NCBI GenBank assembly: GCA_018056425.1
Contig: JAGPFR010000002.1
Span: 1 to 64,000 of the forward strand
Direction: 5' to 3'
Length of the DNA stretch: 64,000 nt
From: Lachnospiraceae bacterium
GTDB lineage: Bacteria; Bacillota; Clostridia; Lachnospirales; Lachnospiraceae
The notes under the pieces were generated by a model, which searched no databases, was not told the DNA's origin, and was given only the letters and a program-made list of their open reading frames with translations. This document shows positions 18,007 to 27,697 of the stretch, piece after piece. Numbering within the stretch: the first letter of the stretch is position 1; each line of letters opens with the position of its first letter. The position numbers and the translations under genes are program-made.

Positions 18007-19065
18007 TTACCTCATTACGAAAAACAAAACAGGGAAAATAAGACATGGCATTGAAAATAGCGCCATCAAAAACGGATACTTAAATTTCCTGTATGTAAGG
18101 ATCATGCAAAGGCTTGCCGTAAGTACGAGGCTAACGCACAATACTCCTCCCAGTGTTGAGCCCAGTGCTCCCGCAAGTCCGGTAAGCATGACCATGATAA
18201 GTCTTACCGGGTGAACCTTTTTGCTTTCGTTAAACTCTTTTATGATCCCGTAGATCAGAACAAACATAAACGGAAGTATAAATGATGCAAGTGCAGCCTT
18301 TCCCTGCCTGGATCTTGCGAGGAGGAAGTTTTCCGGAGTATGGATCGAATAATCTCCGAACATGATAAGTACGGAAACGAAGAACATGAAAAGTCCCCGC
18401 TTTTTACCGTCCTCTTTAAAGAGATACCCCGACAGGATATACATGACCGCAAACACAAGCAGTATCATACACCAGGGAATGAAGGAGTGCGCCATGGCGG
18501 ATACACCGATCCCGGAAAGCTTGGATAAAAATGCGATCCACATGGGGAACGGTGCGAAGAGATATCTGTAAGGAGACTCAATCGGATATCCGGTGTAAGG
18601 CTCCTTCTTATACATCGAATCGGAATTGATGCCCTCTGCAGCGGCGGCCACATAATAGGAATCGTCTCCGTCGTAATAAGCCATGACAAATGACATGACT
18701 ATCATGATCCCGAGGATCACAAGTGCTGCGATCCCCCATATGCCGGGATCAAAGCTTTTCTTCTTAAGCGCTGCAGTCAGGTTCTTACGGTATTTAACCG
18801 CTGTCAGCGCGATAAGGCATAAAACGACCGGAGCGATAATAACCCCGAACATCAAAGCCGCTTTGCTGAACTTGTAATCCTTCAATATGGCAAATACAAA
18901 TACGGGCTGGAATATCGCGAAGATGATTATCTGACCGTACACAAAAGACTGCGCGAGAAGATCGAGTCTCGACCTCCCTTCGCCCAGTGCAAGTGCTGCG
19001 GCAAGTCCCGTAATAACGGGAAGCAGAATTTCTATGCAGATTGTGATGAGAATTCCTGAAAACAT
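18007..19065 (-). CDS. multipass membrane protein, N-terminal part of a split gene
   Basis: Polytopic membrane protein of unknown function with about nine to ten predicted helices, beginning with ILITICIEILLPVITGLAAALAL. The motif YYDGDDSYYVAAAAEG in the first large loop resembles the acidic-motif loop of GT-C-like membrane glycosyltransferases, but I do not claim that activity. The frame opens at a GTG at 19080; the ATG at 19065 has a weak GGA 10 bases ahead and is preferred. It overlaps the upstream gene's end by about 34 bases. It terminates at a TAA followed in the same frame by the gene at 17248. Hypothetical protein of the polysaccharide cluster. Confidence 0.7.
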   Translation of the reverse strand: MFSGILITICIEILLPVITGLAAALALGEGRSRLDLLAQSFVYGQIIIFAIFQPVFVFAILKDYKFSKAALMFGVIIAPVVLCLIALTAVKYRKNLTAALKKKSFDPGIWGIAALVILGIMIVMSFVMAYYDGDDSYYVAAAAEGINSDSMYKKEPYTGYPIESPYRYLFAPFPMWIAFLSKLSGIGVSAMAHSFIPWCMILLVFAVMYILSGYLFKEDGKKRGLFMFFVSVLIMFGDYSIHTPENFLLARSRQGKAALASFILPFMFVLIYGIIKEFNESKKVHPVRLIMVMLTGLAGALGSTLGGVLCVSLVLTASLCMILTYRKFKYPFLMALFSMPCLIFPVLFFVMR

Positions 19066-20438
19066 AAGCAAACTATCCACAGGCAGGTCGTAAACACTGC
19101 CTTTCTGTGATCATAAACATTGCATCCCAAAAACGTATAGTAAACGGATGTGAGCATCACGATGAGAAAAACGGGAAGGTAAAGCGACGCCCTGATCCGT
19201 CTCTCCTCCGGGCTCTTCCTGACAAAGCGTGTGCAGAAGACGATCACCGATACCGCAGCCATGACAATGTAGAGCATGCTGAAATACCTTAGGTAAAACT
19301 TGCTAAGCTTTGGATCATGCTGCTTCATAACATCGTAATTGCCCGCAGCATATCCCGGATATTCGCATCCTCTTAAACAGTACTCAGTCTTAGCGGGTGC
19401 GAAGATATATCCGAACATATCGGACAGGATCTCTTTAACGATATTTTTCTTATTCCGCGAAAATGCGATCCTGCCCCACTCCCAAAATTTCTCTGTGGTT
19501 TCTTCTTCGCCGAGTCTGTCTGTTACGTAATCAGTAAACTCAGATCTGATAAGTCCGGGATCGTTCATGAAATGAGTCATCATTCCCTCATCCACAAAAC
19601 TTGTCAGGTATTCGGGCCAGTGATATCTGTCCCTGAAATCCTCGTTCCATGCAACTCTGTAATAAAGAGACCTTTTAACCGAGGCGGCCGGTGAAAGTCT
19701 TTCGCCGGTTCTGAAAAGGGAATCCGTCATTAAGATTATCCCCGCAAAGGCAAGCGCTACGATAACCGGCCATACGATCACCAAGGCCTTTCCTTTTTCC
19801 TTCACAAATCTCCTGATGATCGTAATGATAAGTGCGATCACCGGAATGGATCCTACAGTTATGAATTCTTTTCTCGAAAGAGCTATAAGGAGCCAGAAAA
19901 GCGAAGTTACGCTGATATCGCCGAGAGCCCTTTCAAGTCCGGGACATTTCCGGGCACTTTTCCACTCGCGCATAAATCTTATCTGATATGAGACAAGAAG
20001 TGCGGCAAAGGATGATACGAATGAGTATTCCAATACAGCTAAGTGTACCTGCATCGCATAAGGATTGGTCACTGCCGCTGCCGCAAAAAATGCATTCCGC
20101 AATTTGGACCCGGATTCAAAAACATTCCCGGCAAATACATACCATGATACAAATGCCAGGATTAACTGGATCAGATACATCACATGGTAGAAAAGCACCG
20201 GGCCGTTTACGGTGAGTGTCCTGACAAGGATAAGCAGTGCGGGATAGATGATCCCGGTATCACCTGTCAGGTTTAATGATCCCGATAACGAAACAAGGTC
20301 AGCCGTATCGGGAAACGGCTGAAGCCTTGAGAAGTTAAGAAGTCCCCACGCGCATCCCGTAAGGATCTGCGCAGACATCAGGATCAAAACCGCCGTTTTA
20401 AATAAGCGGCTTATTTTTTTACCGGCGTTTTTATGCAT
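19032..20438 (-). CDS. multipass membrane protein of unknown function
   Basis: About 468 residues with ten or so hydrophobic helices spread along the chain (TAVLILMSAQILTGCAWG, FYHVMYLIQLILAFVSWYVF, ALVIVWPVIVALAFAGIILM, VFLIVMLTSVYYTFLG). The early loop DTADLVSLSGSL and later RVAWNEDFRDRYHWPEYL are suggestive of a GT-C-like membrane transferase, but no decisive motif is visible. The ATG at 20438 overlaps the wecE stop (ATGCATAA); an in-frame GTG at 20459 is the alternative start. Its place in the cluster suggests a role in polymer assembly or decoration. Confidence 0.72.
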   Translation of the reverse strand: MHKNAGKKISRLFKTAVLILMSAQILTGCAWGLLNFSRLQPFPDTADLVSLSGSLNLTGDTGIIYPALLILVRTLTVNGPVLFYHVMYLIQLILAFVSWYVFAGNVFESGSKLRNAFFAAAAVTNPYAMQVHLAVLEYSFVSSFAALLVSYQIRFMREWKSARKCPGLERALGDISVTSLFWLLIALSRKEFITVGSIPVIALIITIIRRFVKEKGKALVIVWPVIVALAFAGIILMTDSLFRTGERLSPAASVKRSLYYRVAWNEDFRDRYHWPEYLTSFVDEGMMTHFMNDPGLIRSEFTDYVTDRLGEEETTEKFWEWGRIAFSRNKKNIVKEILSDMFGYIFAPAKTEYCLRGCEYPGYAAGNYDVMKQHDPKLSKFYLRYFSMLYIVMAAVSVIVFCTRFVRKSPEERRIRASLYLPVFLIVMLTSVYYTFLGCNVYDHRKAVFTTCLWIVCLCFQEFSSQSA

Positions 20439-21561
20439 AAAACTCAGTAACTTTATCACAAATCAGATCAACCTGCTCGGGCTTAAGACCATAATACATG
20501 GGAAGTCTTACAAGCCTTTCGCTTTCTTTGGTAGTGTACTCATCTATGCCGTTAAATCTTCCGAGGCTCTTTCCTGCGGGAGCAGTATGGAGAGGAATGT
20601 AGTGGAACACGGCAAGGATCTCATTTGCAGCAAGGTGCCTGATAAGATCCGTCCTTTCCTCTATATCCTTACACTTAATGTAGAACATGTGAGCATTGTG
20701 CTGACACTCTTTGGGAACATAGGGAAGGGATATCTTACCGGCATCCGCTAGGAAGGTCAGTCTCTCATAGTAATGATTCCAGCTTGCAAGTCTGTCCTCG
20801 TTGATCTTATCTGCGATCTCAAGCTGGGAATAAAGGTATGCTGCGTTCATGTCGCTGGGAAGGTATGAAGATCCCATATCAACCCATGTGTACTTATCGA
20901 TCTGTCCGCGGTAGAACTTTGCCCTGTTTGTTCCCTTCTCGCGGATGATCTCTGCACGCTCCGCATCAGCGGGGTTCTTGATAAGGATCGCTCCTCCTTC
21001 TCCGGATGAATAGTTCTTGGTCTCATGGAAGGAGTAAGCGCCGAAGTCACCAATGCTTCCCAGTGCCTTTCCCTTATAGGTTGCCATAACGCCCTGTGCG
21101 GCATCCTCTACAACCTTGAGGTTATGACGCTTTGCGATATCCATGATGGTATCCATCTCACATCCGACACCTGCATAGTGAACGGGAGCGATAACTCTGG
21201 TCTTATCCGTGATTGCATCTTCGATCTTCTGCTCGTCGATATTCATGGTATCGGGTCTGATATCCACGAAAACGGGAACCGCACCTCTGAGCACGAATGC
21301 ATTGGCGGTTGATACGAAGGTGTATGAAGGCATGATGACTTCATCACCGGGTTTGATATCACAGAGGATCGCGGCAAGCTCCGTTGCATGTGTGCAGCTT
21401 GTTGCAAGAAGGCACTTTGCGGTGCCGGTCTTTTTTTCAATCCATTCGTTACACTTTTTGGTATAAGCTCCGTCTCCGCAGATCTTCTGGTTGCGTACAC
21501 ACTCTGCGATATAGTCCATTGCCGTATCGACATAGGGAGGAACATTAAAATTGATCTTCAT
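20431..21561 (-). CDS. wecE: dTDP-4-amino-4,6-dideoxygalactose transaminase (WecE/RffA type)
   Basis: PLP-dependent DegT/DnrJ/EryC1/StrS aminotransferase converting dTDP-4-keto-6-deoxyglucose, the RfbB product, to dTDP-4-amino-4,6-dideoxygalactose. Opening FNVPPYVDTAMDYI and LATSCTHATELAAIL are typical of the WecE subgroup. VEDAAQGVMATYKG binds the cofactor and Lys182 in FHETKNYSSGEGGA is the Schiff-base lysine. Length 376 aa matches. The WecD acetyltransferase is not in the window, so the final sugar (Fuc4N, Fuc4NAc or other) is uncertain. The stop overlaps the following membrane-protein gene. Confidence 0.92.
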   Translation of the reverse strand: MKINFNVPPYVDTAMDYIAECVRNQKICGDGAYTKKCNEWIEKKTGTAKCLLATSCTHATELAAILCDIKPGDEVIMPSYTFVSTANAFVLRGAVPVFVDIRPDTMNIDEQKIEDAITDKTRVIAPVHYAGVGCEMDTIMDIAKRHNLKVVEDAAQGVMATYKGKALGSIGDFGAYSFHETKNYSSGEGGAILIKNPADAERAEIIREKGTNRAKFYRGQIDKYTWVDMGSSYLPSDMNAAYLYSQLEIADKINEDRLASWNHYYERLTFLADAGKISLPYVPKECQHNAHMFYIKCKDIEERTDLIRHLAANEILAVFHYIPLHTAPAGKSLGRFNGIDEYTTKESERLVRLPMYYGLKPEQVDLICDKVTEFYA

Positions 21562-22506
21562 TTATTTCCACTTTCCTTTCAAATTACCGAATAGGTCGCC
21601 CGTCGTATCCCTGATTATGAACCTGGGTCTTCCCTTGACCTCTTCGTAGATCCTTGCTATATAATGACCGGCAATTCCGATGCTGAGCATCATAAATCCG
21701 CCGACAATTAACTGTAATAAGATGACCGTCGTAAATCCGTTATCCGCAGTTCCGGTAAAGAACCTGAACAATGTCTGTATTCCCAGAACCACTGCGAAAA
21801 GAATGAATATCCATCCCATCCACGTTACAAGCTTAAGAGGAAGTGTGGAGAAGGATGTTGCGTTTCTGATAGCGTACCTTACAAGACCGCCGAGGGACCA
21901 CTTGCTCTTTCCGCTTCTTCTTTCTTCAACATCGTAGTAAACCTTCTCGGACTTGAATCCTATCCAGAAAGAAAGCGCTCTGAAGAAGGTATTGCTCTCG
22001 GGAAGTTCGAGAAGTGCGTCTACCGCTTTTCTGTCGAGCAGTTTAAAATCGGACGAACTGGACATATCGATCTTGATAAGGCTGCTCATTATTCCGTAGA
22101 AAACTCCCGCGCAGAGTTTGTGGAAGATTCCTTCCCTGCCCCTGCTGTTTTTGATGCCCTCAACAACCTCGGCACCGTCTTTCCATTTAGCGATCATTTC
22201 AGGGATAGCACTTACGGGATGCTGAAGGTCACAATCCATTACGATGACCGCATCTCCGGAAGATATCGAAAGGCCCGCAAAGATCGCAGCTTCCTTACCG
22301 AAGTTTCTGGAAAACTCCGCACCCTTTACATGAGGATTTGCCAAAGACTGCTCTTTGATCACATCATAAGTTCCGTCTGAAGATCCGTCGCTTATGAAAA
22401 GAAGTTCGTAATCTTCACCCGCGGTTTCGATCACTTTGGATATCTCGGTGATCGCGGGAATTATGTTTTCTTTTTCATTGTATGCGGGAAGTACTACGGA
22501 TATCAT
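21562..22506 (-). CDS. GtrB/DPM-like polyprenyl-phosphate glycosyltransferase
   Basis: Membrane-bound GT2 enzyme that transfers a sugar from a nucleotide donor to polyprenyl phosphate. N-terminus ISVVLPAYNEKENI, SDGSSDGT, and VIVMDCDLQHP carrying the metal-binding DxD. Two C-terminal helices at about 230-252 and 265-290 (WMGWIFILFAVVLGI, VILLQLIVGGFMMLSIGI) and then YIARIYEEVKGRPRFI, as in GtrB/YfdH proteins. It stands directly upstream of wecE and downstream of the GtrII-like gene, suggesting that it supplies the lipid-linked sugar used by that protein. Confidence 0.9.
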   Translation of the reverse strand: MISVVLPAYNEKENIIPAITEISKVIETAGEDYELLFISDGSSDGTYDVIKEQSLANPHVKGAEFSRNFGKEAAIFAGLSISSGDAVIVMDCDLQHPVSAIPEMIAKWKDGAEVVEGIKNSRGREGIFHKLCAGVFYGIMSSLIKIDMSSSSDFKLLDRKAVDALLELPESNTFFRALSFWIGFKSEKVYYDVEERRSGKSKWSLGGLVRYAIRNATSFSTLPLKLVTWMGWIFILFAVVLGIQTLFRFFTGTADNGFTTVILLQLIVGGFMMLSIGIAGHYIARIYEEVKGRPRFIIRDTTGDLFGNLKGKWK

Positions 22507-22531
22507 GGCATTCCTTTCTTCGCATTACCGT

Positions 22532-24073
22532 TTAATCTCTTAAAGCATCCTCGGTCTTAACACAGATGATCCCGTCGATCATCCGGACGCTTGTCTCTCC
22601 CGGGAAGCTCTCCATTTCAATATATTCGTCTGAGTAATATATTTCCGTCTCTTTATCCTCGGGGACAAGATTTAAAGTCGCTCCGAGATAATTTCTTATA
22701 AATGCATCGTAATTGTCGGCGGAATAGATAAGCCAGTTTCCGGTAAGGCCTATCATCTCACTTGTTGCAGGCTCCGTAACTTCGGTGGGAGGAAATTCAT
22801 CATCACCGATGACGCCCATTATCGCAACGGGAACTCCCTGATAATAGCCGGGTGTCTGCTCTATACGATCCAGAAGTCTGACGGTGTATGCATAGGTCTT
22901 CTCATACATCCTCTGAAGATTTGTGTATCCGATATTGTCGGTAACTGCATATGAGATGATAATGACGAGGCCTGCCAGAGCTGAAACCCAGGAAAGGCAG
23001 GTTTGGAATTTCTCTTTGTCAAGTTTTCCGACACACTTGTCACAAAGCACTACGCATACAATCACAAAAAGCACCCACTGGTATCTCATGATCAGATGGT
23101 ATTTAACATCCGGAGTGATAATGAGCACCACGTTTGCGGAAACAGGAACAAGCACTGCAGTGATCAGCAGCACAAAATAAAACCACGCTTTCTTATAAAG
23201 CGAATTCTTAATGATGAGGTAAAGTGCAGATGCCGCAGCACATACCGCAAGTATTCCGCCCGCTGCCGCGCAGACATTTCCCGTAAGAAATCCCTTTGAA
23301 AACGTAAAACTTGCAAAATCTTTATACAAATGAGGCAGGGATGCGATCCTTGATGAAAGTCCGGTATTTTCCAGATTGTCGATCCCCTGGTATGTATCAA
23401 GCACTTTACCTTCTATCGCAAGGAGCGCTTTAAGCAGCACAAGATAAAGCACTGCGCCTATCATTCCCATGTAGACATATTCGAGGCATTTCTTGATCGC
23501 ACTTTTTTCACCCGATGCCATCTTCTCCCATACCAAATAGATTGAAAGGAGCATCGCAAAAGGAAGATATGCCTGATAAGTTCCGAGGCTGAATGCAAGT
23601 GATATACCGCCGAGGATGAAGTGGCCTTTCTTTGCGGCATATACCGCAAGCACCGCAAGGAGAAGTCCCGCCATATATCCGTCAAGTGTAAAGACATAGG
23701 CAAATGTCGAAGCAAGCGAAGGGAATGCTACGAGAAGCGCGGAGATGATAAAGATCGTAACCGCATTTTCAGTTTCAAAGATCCTCCTGATGAGAACCGC
23801 AGTGATCGCAAGCTCCAGTATTCCTATAAGGCCTATGATCCAGGGCACGGTATAGAAAGATGACGCGGCACATACTGCAGCAAGAAACCACCTTCCGGAT
23901 GTGATCATGTTCTGGGAAAAGTGCATGCTTGAAAGTCCGTCATGATTGGGAACATCCATCAGCATGGCGGGCATATGGATCAAAAGGCCGCAGATAAACG
24001 CGGATAAAAATGCCGTCTTATCCGAAGCTGACACTTTGACGTATATTTTTTTCAGTGATTCATTTACTGTCAT
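22532..24073 (-). CDS. GtrII-like membrane glucosyltransferase
   Basis: 513-residue multipass protein with about eleven helices. The N-terminal loop PNHDGLSSMHFS followed by SGRWFL matches the pattern of the GtrII family, which in phage-type systems moves glucose from polyprenyl phosphate to a polysaccharide outside the membrane. The C-terminal 120 residues form a soluble extracellular part (RIEQTPGYYQGVPVAIMG). Paired with the GtrB-like gene downstream; no GtrA-type flippase gene is seen in the window. The family call is from motif memory and the sugar is unknown. Confidence 0.75.
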   Translation of the reverse strand: MTVNESLKKIYVKVSASDKTAFLSAFICGLLIHMPAMLMDVPNHDGLSSMHFSQNMITSGRWFLAAVCAASSFYTVPWIIGLIGILELAITAVLIRRIFETENAVTIFIISALLVAFPSLASTFAYVFTLDGYMAGLLLAVLAVYAAKKGHFILGGISLAFSLGTYQAYLPFAMLLSIYLVWEKMASGEKSAIKKCLEYVYMGMIGAVLYLVLLKALLAIEGKVLDTYQGIDNLENTGLSSRIASLPHLYKDFASFTFSKGFLTGNVCAAAGGILAVCAAASALYLIIKNSLYKKAWFYFVLLITAVLVPVSANVVLIITPDVKYHLIMRYQWVLFVIVCVVLCDKCVGKLDKEKFQTCLSWVSALAGLVIIISYAVTDNIGYTNLQRMYEKTYAYTVRLLDRIEQTPGYYQGVPVAIMGVIGDDEFPPTEVTEPATSEMIGLTGNWLIYSADNYDAFIRNYLGATLNLVPEDKETEIYYSDEYIEMESFPGETSVRMIDGIICVKTEDALRD

Positions 24074-24078
24074 TATCT

Positions 24079-24936
24079 TTATTCCCTGCAGAGGTATTCT
24101 GCTATCTCCTGAGCTATCAGGCAGCGTCCGTAATAATTCGGATGCGTTCCGTCAACGGTATACAGCACGCCGGAGATCGGATTATTTTCATGATCGATGC
24201 CCGGAGTATCATAGAGATCGTAGAGATATATGTACTCGACCCCGAGCTGATCCGCAGCTTCTCTTTGAGCCCTTACATAGTCATCAAGCACTCCGCCGCC
24301 GTAATCATAAAGGCCCGCATATGTTCCGTCAGGCATCCACTTCTCGGTGGGGGATACAAGGATTATCCTTATATCCGGATTGATGCTTCGGATCTTCTCA
24401 ACCGTAGTCTTAAGCGCGCCGAGATATGTATATACCGAATCATCATTCAAGCTGCCTATCGGCACTGCGCAGTGATAATCATTTAAGCAGTGCTCTATTA
24501 TCACAATGTCGGTTTCTGTTAAATCTAAGCTTTCGAGTTCGCGCTCTCTTTCTTCGAAATAATCCGTGGCGGGTGCCTTGGTCTCATGATTTCTCGGAAG
24601 TGCAAAATCATCCGCCGCATATGCCAGAGCTATTGAAGCCATGCTCAGGAAATTTCTGTCCGATGCAAGGGTCGAATCTTCCGCGGTATAGGCCATGGTG
24701 GTTCCGCCAAAAGAAAGATCCGTAACCTTCAGTCCACTCCTCGCAGCGATCAGATTCGCAACGCTGCTGTCATCCTGTGCATAGGCGATAACACTGTCTC
24801 CGAATATCGCAACCTGCGTTCCGGTTTTGTCCTTAGGAGAGCTGCTTTCTATCCTGAAGCATATCATGAAAGCAGCACATACCATGGCGGCCGCAAGCAC
24901 TCCATATATCAAATTGGTGAAGATCTTTCTCCTCAT
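24079..24936 (-). CDS. SGNH/GDSL-family hydrolase, membrane anchored
   Basis: Single N-terminal helix (LIYGVLAAAMVCAAFMICF, about 9-27) followed by an extracytoplasmic SGNH domain. The nucleophile Ser is in VAIFGDSVIAYA, the block II Gly in LSFGGTTMAY, the Asn in EHCLNDYH, and the catalytic Asp/His in DGTHPNYYG. Such proteins in polysaccharide clusters usually add or remove acyl groups on the exported glycan. It overlaps the ABC transporter gene upstream by four bases (ATGA), so is co-translated with it. Substrate unknown. Confidence 0.85.
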   Translation of the reverse strand: MRRKIFTNLIYGVLAAAMVCAAFMICFRIESSSPKDKTGTQVAIFGDSVIAYAQDDSSVANLIAARSGLKVTDLSFGGTTMAYTAEDSTLASDRNFLSMASIALAYAADDFALPRNHETKAPATDYFEERERELESLDLTETDIVIIEHCLNDYHCAVPIGSLNDDSVYTYLGALKTTVEKIRSINPDIRIILVSPTEKWMPDGTYAGLYDYGGGVLDDYVRAQREAADQLGVEYIYLYDLYDTPGIDHENNPISGVLYTVDGTHPNYYGRCLIAQEIAEYLCRE

Positions 24937-26678
24937 CTTTCCCTGGTGATCCGTCCGTCACCGACTCTGAATACCATATCGCACTTTTCGATGGTCTGAA
25001 GTCTGTGCGCTATTATCACAAGAGTTTTTCTGCCCATGAATCTGTTGATGGACTCCATGATCAGATTCTCGGTTTCGTTATCAAGAGCCGAGGTAGCTTC
25101 ATCGAGTATCAGGACTTCGGGATCGGAATAAAGCGCTCTTGCGATTCCTATTCTCTGACGCTGTCCGCCGGAGATCCTTATTCCTCTTTCACCGATTCCG
25201 GTATCAAGTCCCTGAGGAAGTCCTCTTACGAAATCATCAAGCGCTGCTTCCTTCAAAGCTTCCCAGATCCTTTCTTCGCTCTGCTCTGAAGCAGGGATAC
25301 CGAAAGCGACATTGTTCCTGATGGTATCATCGAGCATGAAGATCATCTGAGGGATGTAGCCTACGTTCTTAAGAAAGCTTCTGTAGTTATCCCTGATATC
25401 GGATCCGTCCGCTTTGATAACGCCTTCCTGAGGCTTGAGAAGGCCGAGCAGAATATCCACGAGAGTACTCTTGCCCGCACCGGTTGTTCCCACGATGCCG
25501 ATGCTCGATCCGATGGGAATTTCAAGATCCGCCTTATCGAGGATCTTTACATCGGAGTTAGGATACGAATAAGTGATCCCTTCGAATGAGATCGACTTTG
25601 TAAGCGCAAGCTTCTCCACATCCTCAGCGAAGGTCATGTCGGTATTCTTTTCATCAATATCATCCTGAAGATTGTCGCTTACGTTCATCAGGAAGGGCTC
25701 AAAATAAGCCATTGAATTGATCTGATTGTTGATGCGGTTAACTGCGGGGAGAAGCACAAGTGCAGCTGCCGCAAGTGTTGCAAAATCAGTCATCAGATCT
25801 TCGGGCTGTCTTCCGATCGCTATCATAACGATCATGTAGATCATCATCACGCCGACGCATACCGCTTCGATAAGAAGCTTGGGAATGCTGTTGTAAAGTG
25901 AATACTTCTGAACGGCATTTACATATCCGTTTCCGCATTCGTTATAGCTGTCGACAAAATATTTCTCGCGTCCGAATATCTTAACTTCCTTGATGCCCAT
26001 GACACTCTGCGATATCCACTTGAAAAGTCCGCTGTAAAAATCCTGATTGTCCTTGCCCGCTTTGTACATGATGGGCTTAAGGACTTTCTTGATGATCCAG
26101 AGAAGCAGGATAAGAACCGCCGCCAGTATCACGGTCATCAGTCCGCTCTGCACCAGACAGAATACGCATACGCAAAGTGATACGAATCCGTCCGAAACAA
26201 GCTGGAGGATCGCAAGGATCAGTGCATACATATTGTTGACATCCGAGGTAATGGATCTTTGAACAACGGCAGTATCCGCATTGAGATAATACTCATAATC
26301 CTTACGCACAAAATTTCTCATCATGCGTTCGGATGTAGAGAACTGATTTCTGTAGACGAAAGCATACATTGCTTTTTGCTGGAAATAGAGATACAGATTC
26401 TTGACCGCAAAAACCAGGATCATGAATCCCATTACGGAATACTGGAATATCTTATATCCGTCTTCGGGAGTGCTTCCTATCAATTCGTAGAATAAAAGTG
26501 CGGCCTTCGAGTTCGTACTCTTAACCGGATCGATGACGATGTTGACTACGGAAACGAGCATTCCAACTCCGGCAGTCTGTATGAGAGCACCGATTATCAT
26601 CATGACGGTCAAAAGCGCCATGTGCTTTTTTTGTTTTCCGGAAAGGATCTTATTTAATTTGCTTAAGGTCTTTCGCAT
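24933..26678 (-). CDS. MsbA/PglK-type ABC transporter (fused permease and ATPase)
   Basis: Half-transporter of 581 aa with six N-terminal helices (about 15-330) and a C-terminal ATPase: Walker A GTTGAGKSTL, Q-loop YIPQMIFMLDDTI, signature ISGGQRQRIGIARAL, Walker B VLILDEATSAL and switch IIAHRLQT. Similar proteins (PglK, MsbA) flip lipid-linked oligosaccharides or lipids. Because it sits among glycan genes, flipping of an undecaprenyl-linked repeat or side chain is the likeliest role, in addition to the Wzm/Wzt exporter. Its start overlaps the pseG-like gene's end by 16 bases. Confidence 0.9.
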   Translation of the reverse strand: MRKTLSKLNKILSGKQKKHMALLTVMMIIGALIQTAGVGMLVSVVNIVIDPVKSTNSKAALLFYELIGSTPEDGYKIFQYSVMGFMILVFAVKNLYLYFQQKAMYAFVYRNQFSTSERMMRNFVRKDYEYYLNADTAVVQRSITSDVNNMYALILAILQLVSDGFVSLCVCVFCLVQSGLMTVILAAVLILLLWIIKKVLKPIMYKAGKDNQDFYSGLFKWISQSVMGIKEVKIFGREKYFVDSYNECGNGYVNAVQKYSLYNSIPKLLIEAVCVGVMMIYMIVMIAIGRQPEDLMTDFATLAAAALVLLPAVNRINNQINSMAYFEPFLMNVSDNLQDDIDEKNTDMTFAEDVEKLALTKSISFEGITYSYPNSDVKILDKADLEIPIGSSIGIVGTTGAGKSTLVDILLGLLKPQEGVIKADGSDIRDNYRSFLKNVGYIPQMIFMLDDTIRNNVAFGIPASEQSEERIWEALKEAALDDFVRGLPQGLDTGIGERGIRISGGQRQRIGIARALYSDPEVLILDEATSALDNETENLIMESINRFMGRKTLVIIAHRLQTIEKCDMVFRVGDGRITRER

Positions 26679-27682
26679 AATACATCCACCATCCGGTCTG
26701 CACCGTGTCCGTCCACAAGTCTCTGAAGCCTTCTTGAATTCTCACTTCTGACACCAACGTCATCCAAGTCTTCAAGAAGCTTCCTGACACGGTTTGGTAC
26801 GTTTCCGCCTCTTACGTCTCCCGCATAAGGCATCATACCGTCCAGATCGAACGCCCTTACATTCGGAATCTGATTGTCCGCAAAAGAATACGTGATGGCA
26901 GGAACTCCCATCGAGGACAATTCATAAAGTGTGCTTCCGCCCGCAGATACCGCGATATCCGCTTCTTCGTAGAATCTCCATATCTTATCGACACGGGGAT
27001 GTATATGCACGGAAGGCACATCCGCATATTTGATCTTTAACTTATCGAGATTCTCGCTGTATCCGCCGCAGATCGCATTTACGGTCTCGTATTTATCGAG
27101 TGGCAGGCTATCCAGTATCGCGGGTACTATTCCGTAGGGATCGGATCCCCCGGACATTATCAGTATATTTCTGACGGAAGGATTTATTTTCTTGGGATGG
27201 GGATTCTTGAAGGCTTCACGAAGAGGCGCATATCCGCATCCGAGATAAAACTTTGTTCCCGGGTATCTGACGGGATAAGTCGATTCATCCGCATGGTTCG
27301 AATAATTGATCACCGCATACACGGGATACGGAAAAGCATTAAGATCGTCGAGATAGTAAACTCTCGTAAGTTCATTAACCCTTCTTAAGTACGTATCCGT
27401 AACCTGATATGTGTCTATGAGGATCTTGTCGATCTGTTTCTCCGAGATCAGCTTTTCTAGTTTGGGAAGCTCGGAATCCATATCCTTCCAGTCTGTTCCG
27501 AGAACGATAAGCTCATGCCCTCTTTCTTTTATCAGAGATGCGGGATTATCATCGGCAGATATGAAGACCGTTTTGATACCGCGCTCTCTTGCTGAGTCCG
27601 CAACCGAAAGGCATCTCATAACATGTCCCACGGAAATCTGCGGGTTCATATCCGCTCTTATGTACAATACATTTTCAGACAT
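26663..27682 (-). CDS. PseG-like nucleotide-sugar hydrolase
   Basis: GT-B fold protein of the PseG/SpsG group, which in pseudaminic acid synthesis releases UDP from a 2,4-diacetamido sugar. Visible features are YIRADMNPQISVGHVMRCL (the catalytic His is in GHVMR), the ISAD/IKERGHELIVLG strand, and LIMSGGSDPYG and SAGGSTLYELSSMGVP for nucleotide binding. Length 339 aa is typical. None of the partners PseB, C, F, H or I is in the window, so the product may be another amino sugar, for instance one linked to WecE. First glycan gene after truA. Confidence 0.8.
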   Translation of the reverse strand: MSENVLYIRADMNPQISVGHVMRCLSVADSARERGIKTVFISADDNPASLIKERGHELIVLGTDWKDMDSELPKLEKLISEKQIDKILIDTYQVTDTYLRRVNELTRVYYLDDLNAFPYPVYAVINYSNHADESTYPVRYPGTKFYLGCGYAPLREAFKNPHPKKINPSVRNILIMSGGSDPYGIVPAILDSLPLDKYETVNAICGGYSENLDKLKIKYADVPSVHIHPRVDKIWRFYEEADIAVSAGGSTLYELSSMGVPAITYSFADNQIPNVRAFDLDGMMPYAGDVRGGNVPNRVRKLLEDLDDVGVRSENSRRLQRLVDGHGADRMVDVLCERP

Positions 27683-27697
27683 AAAGTACCTTCCCGT

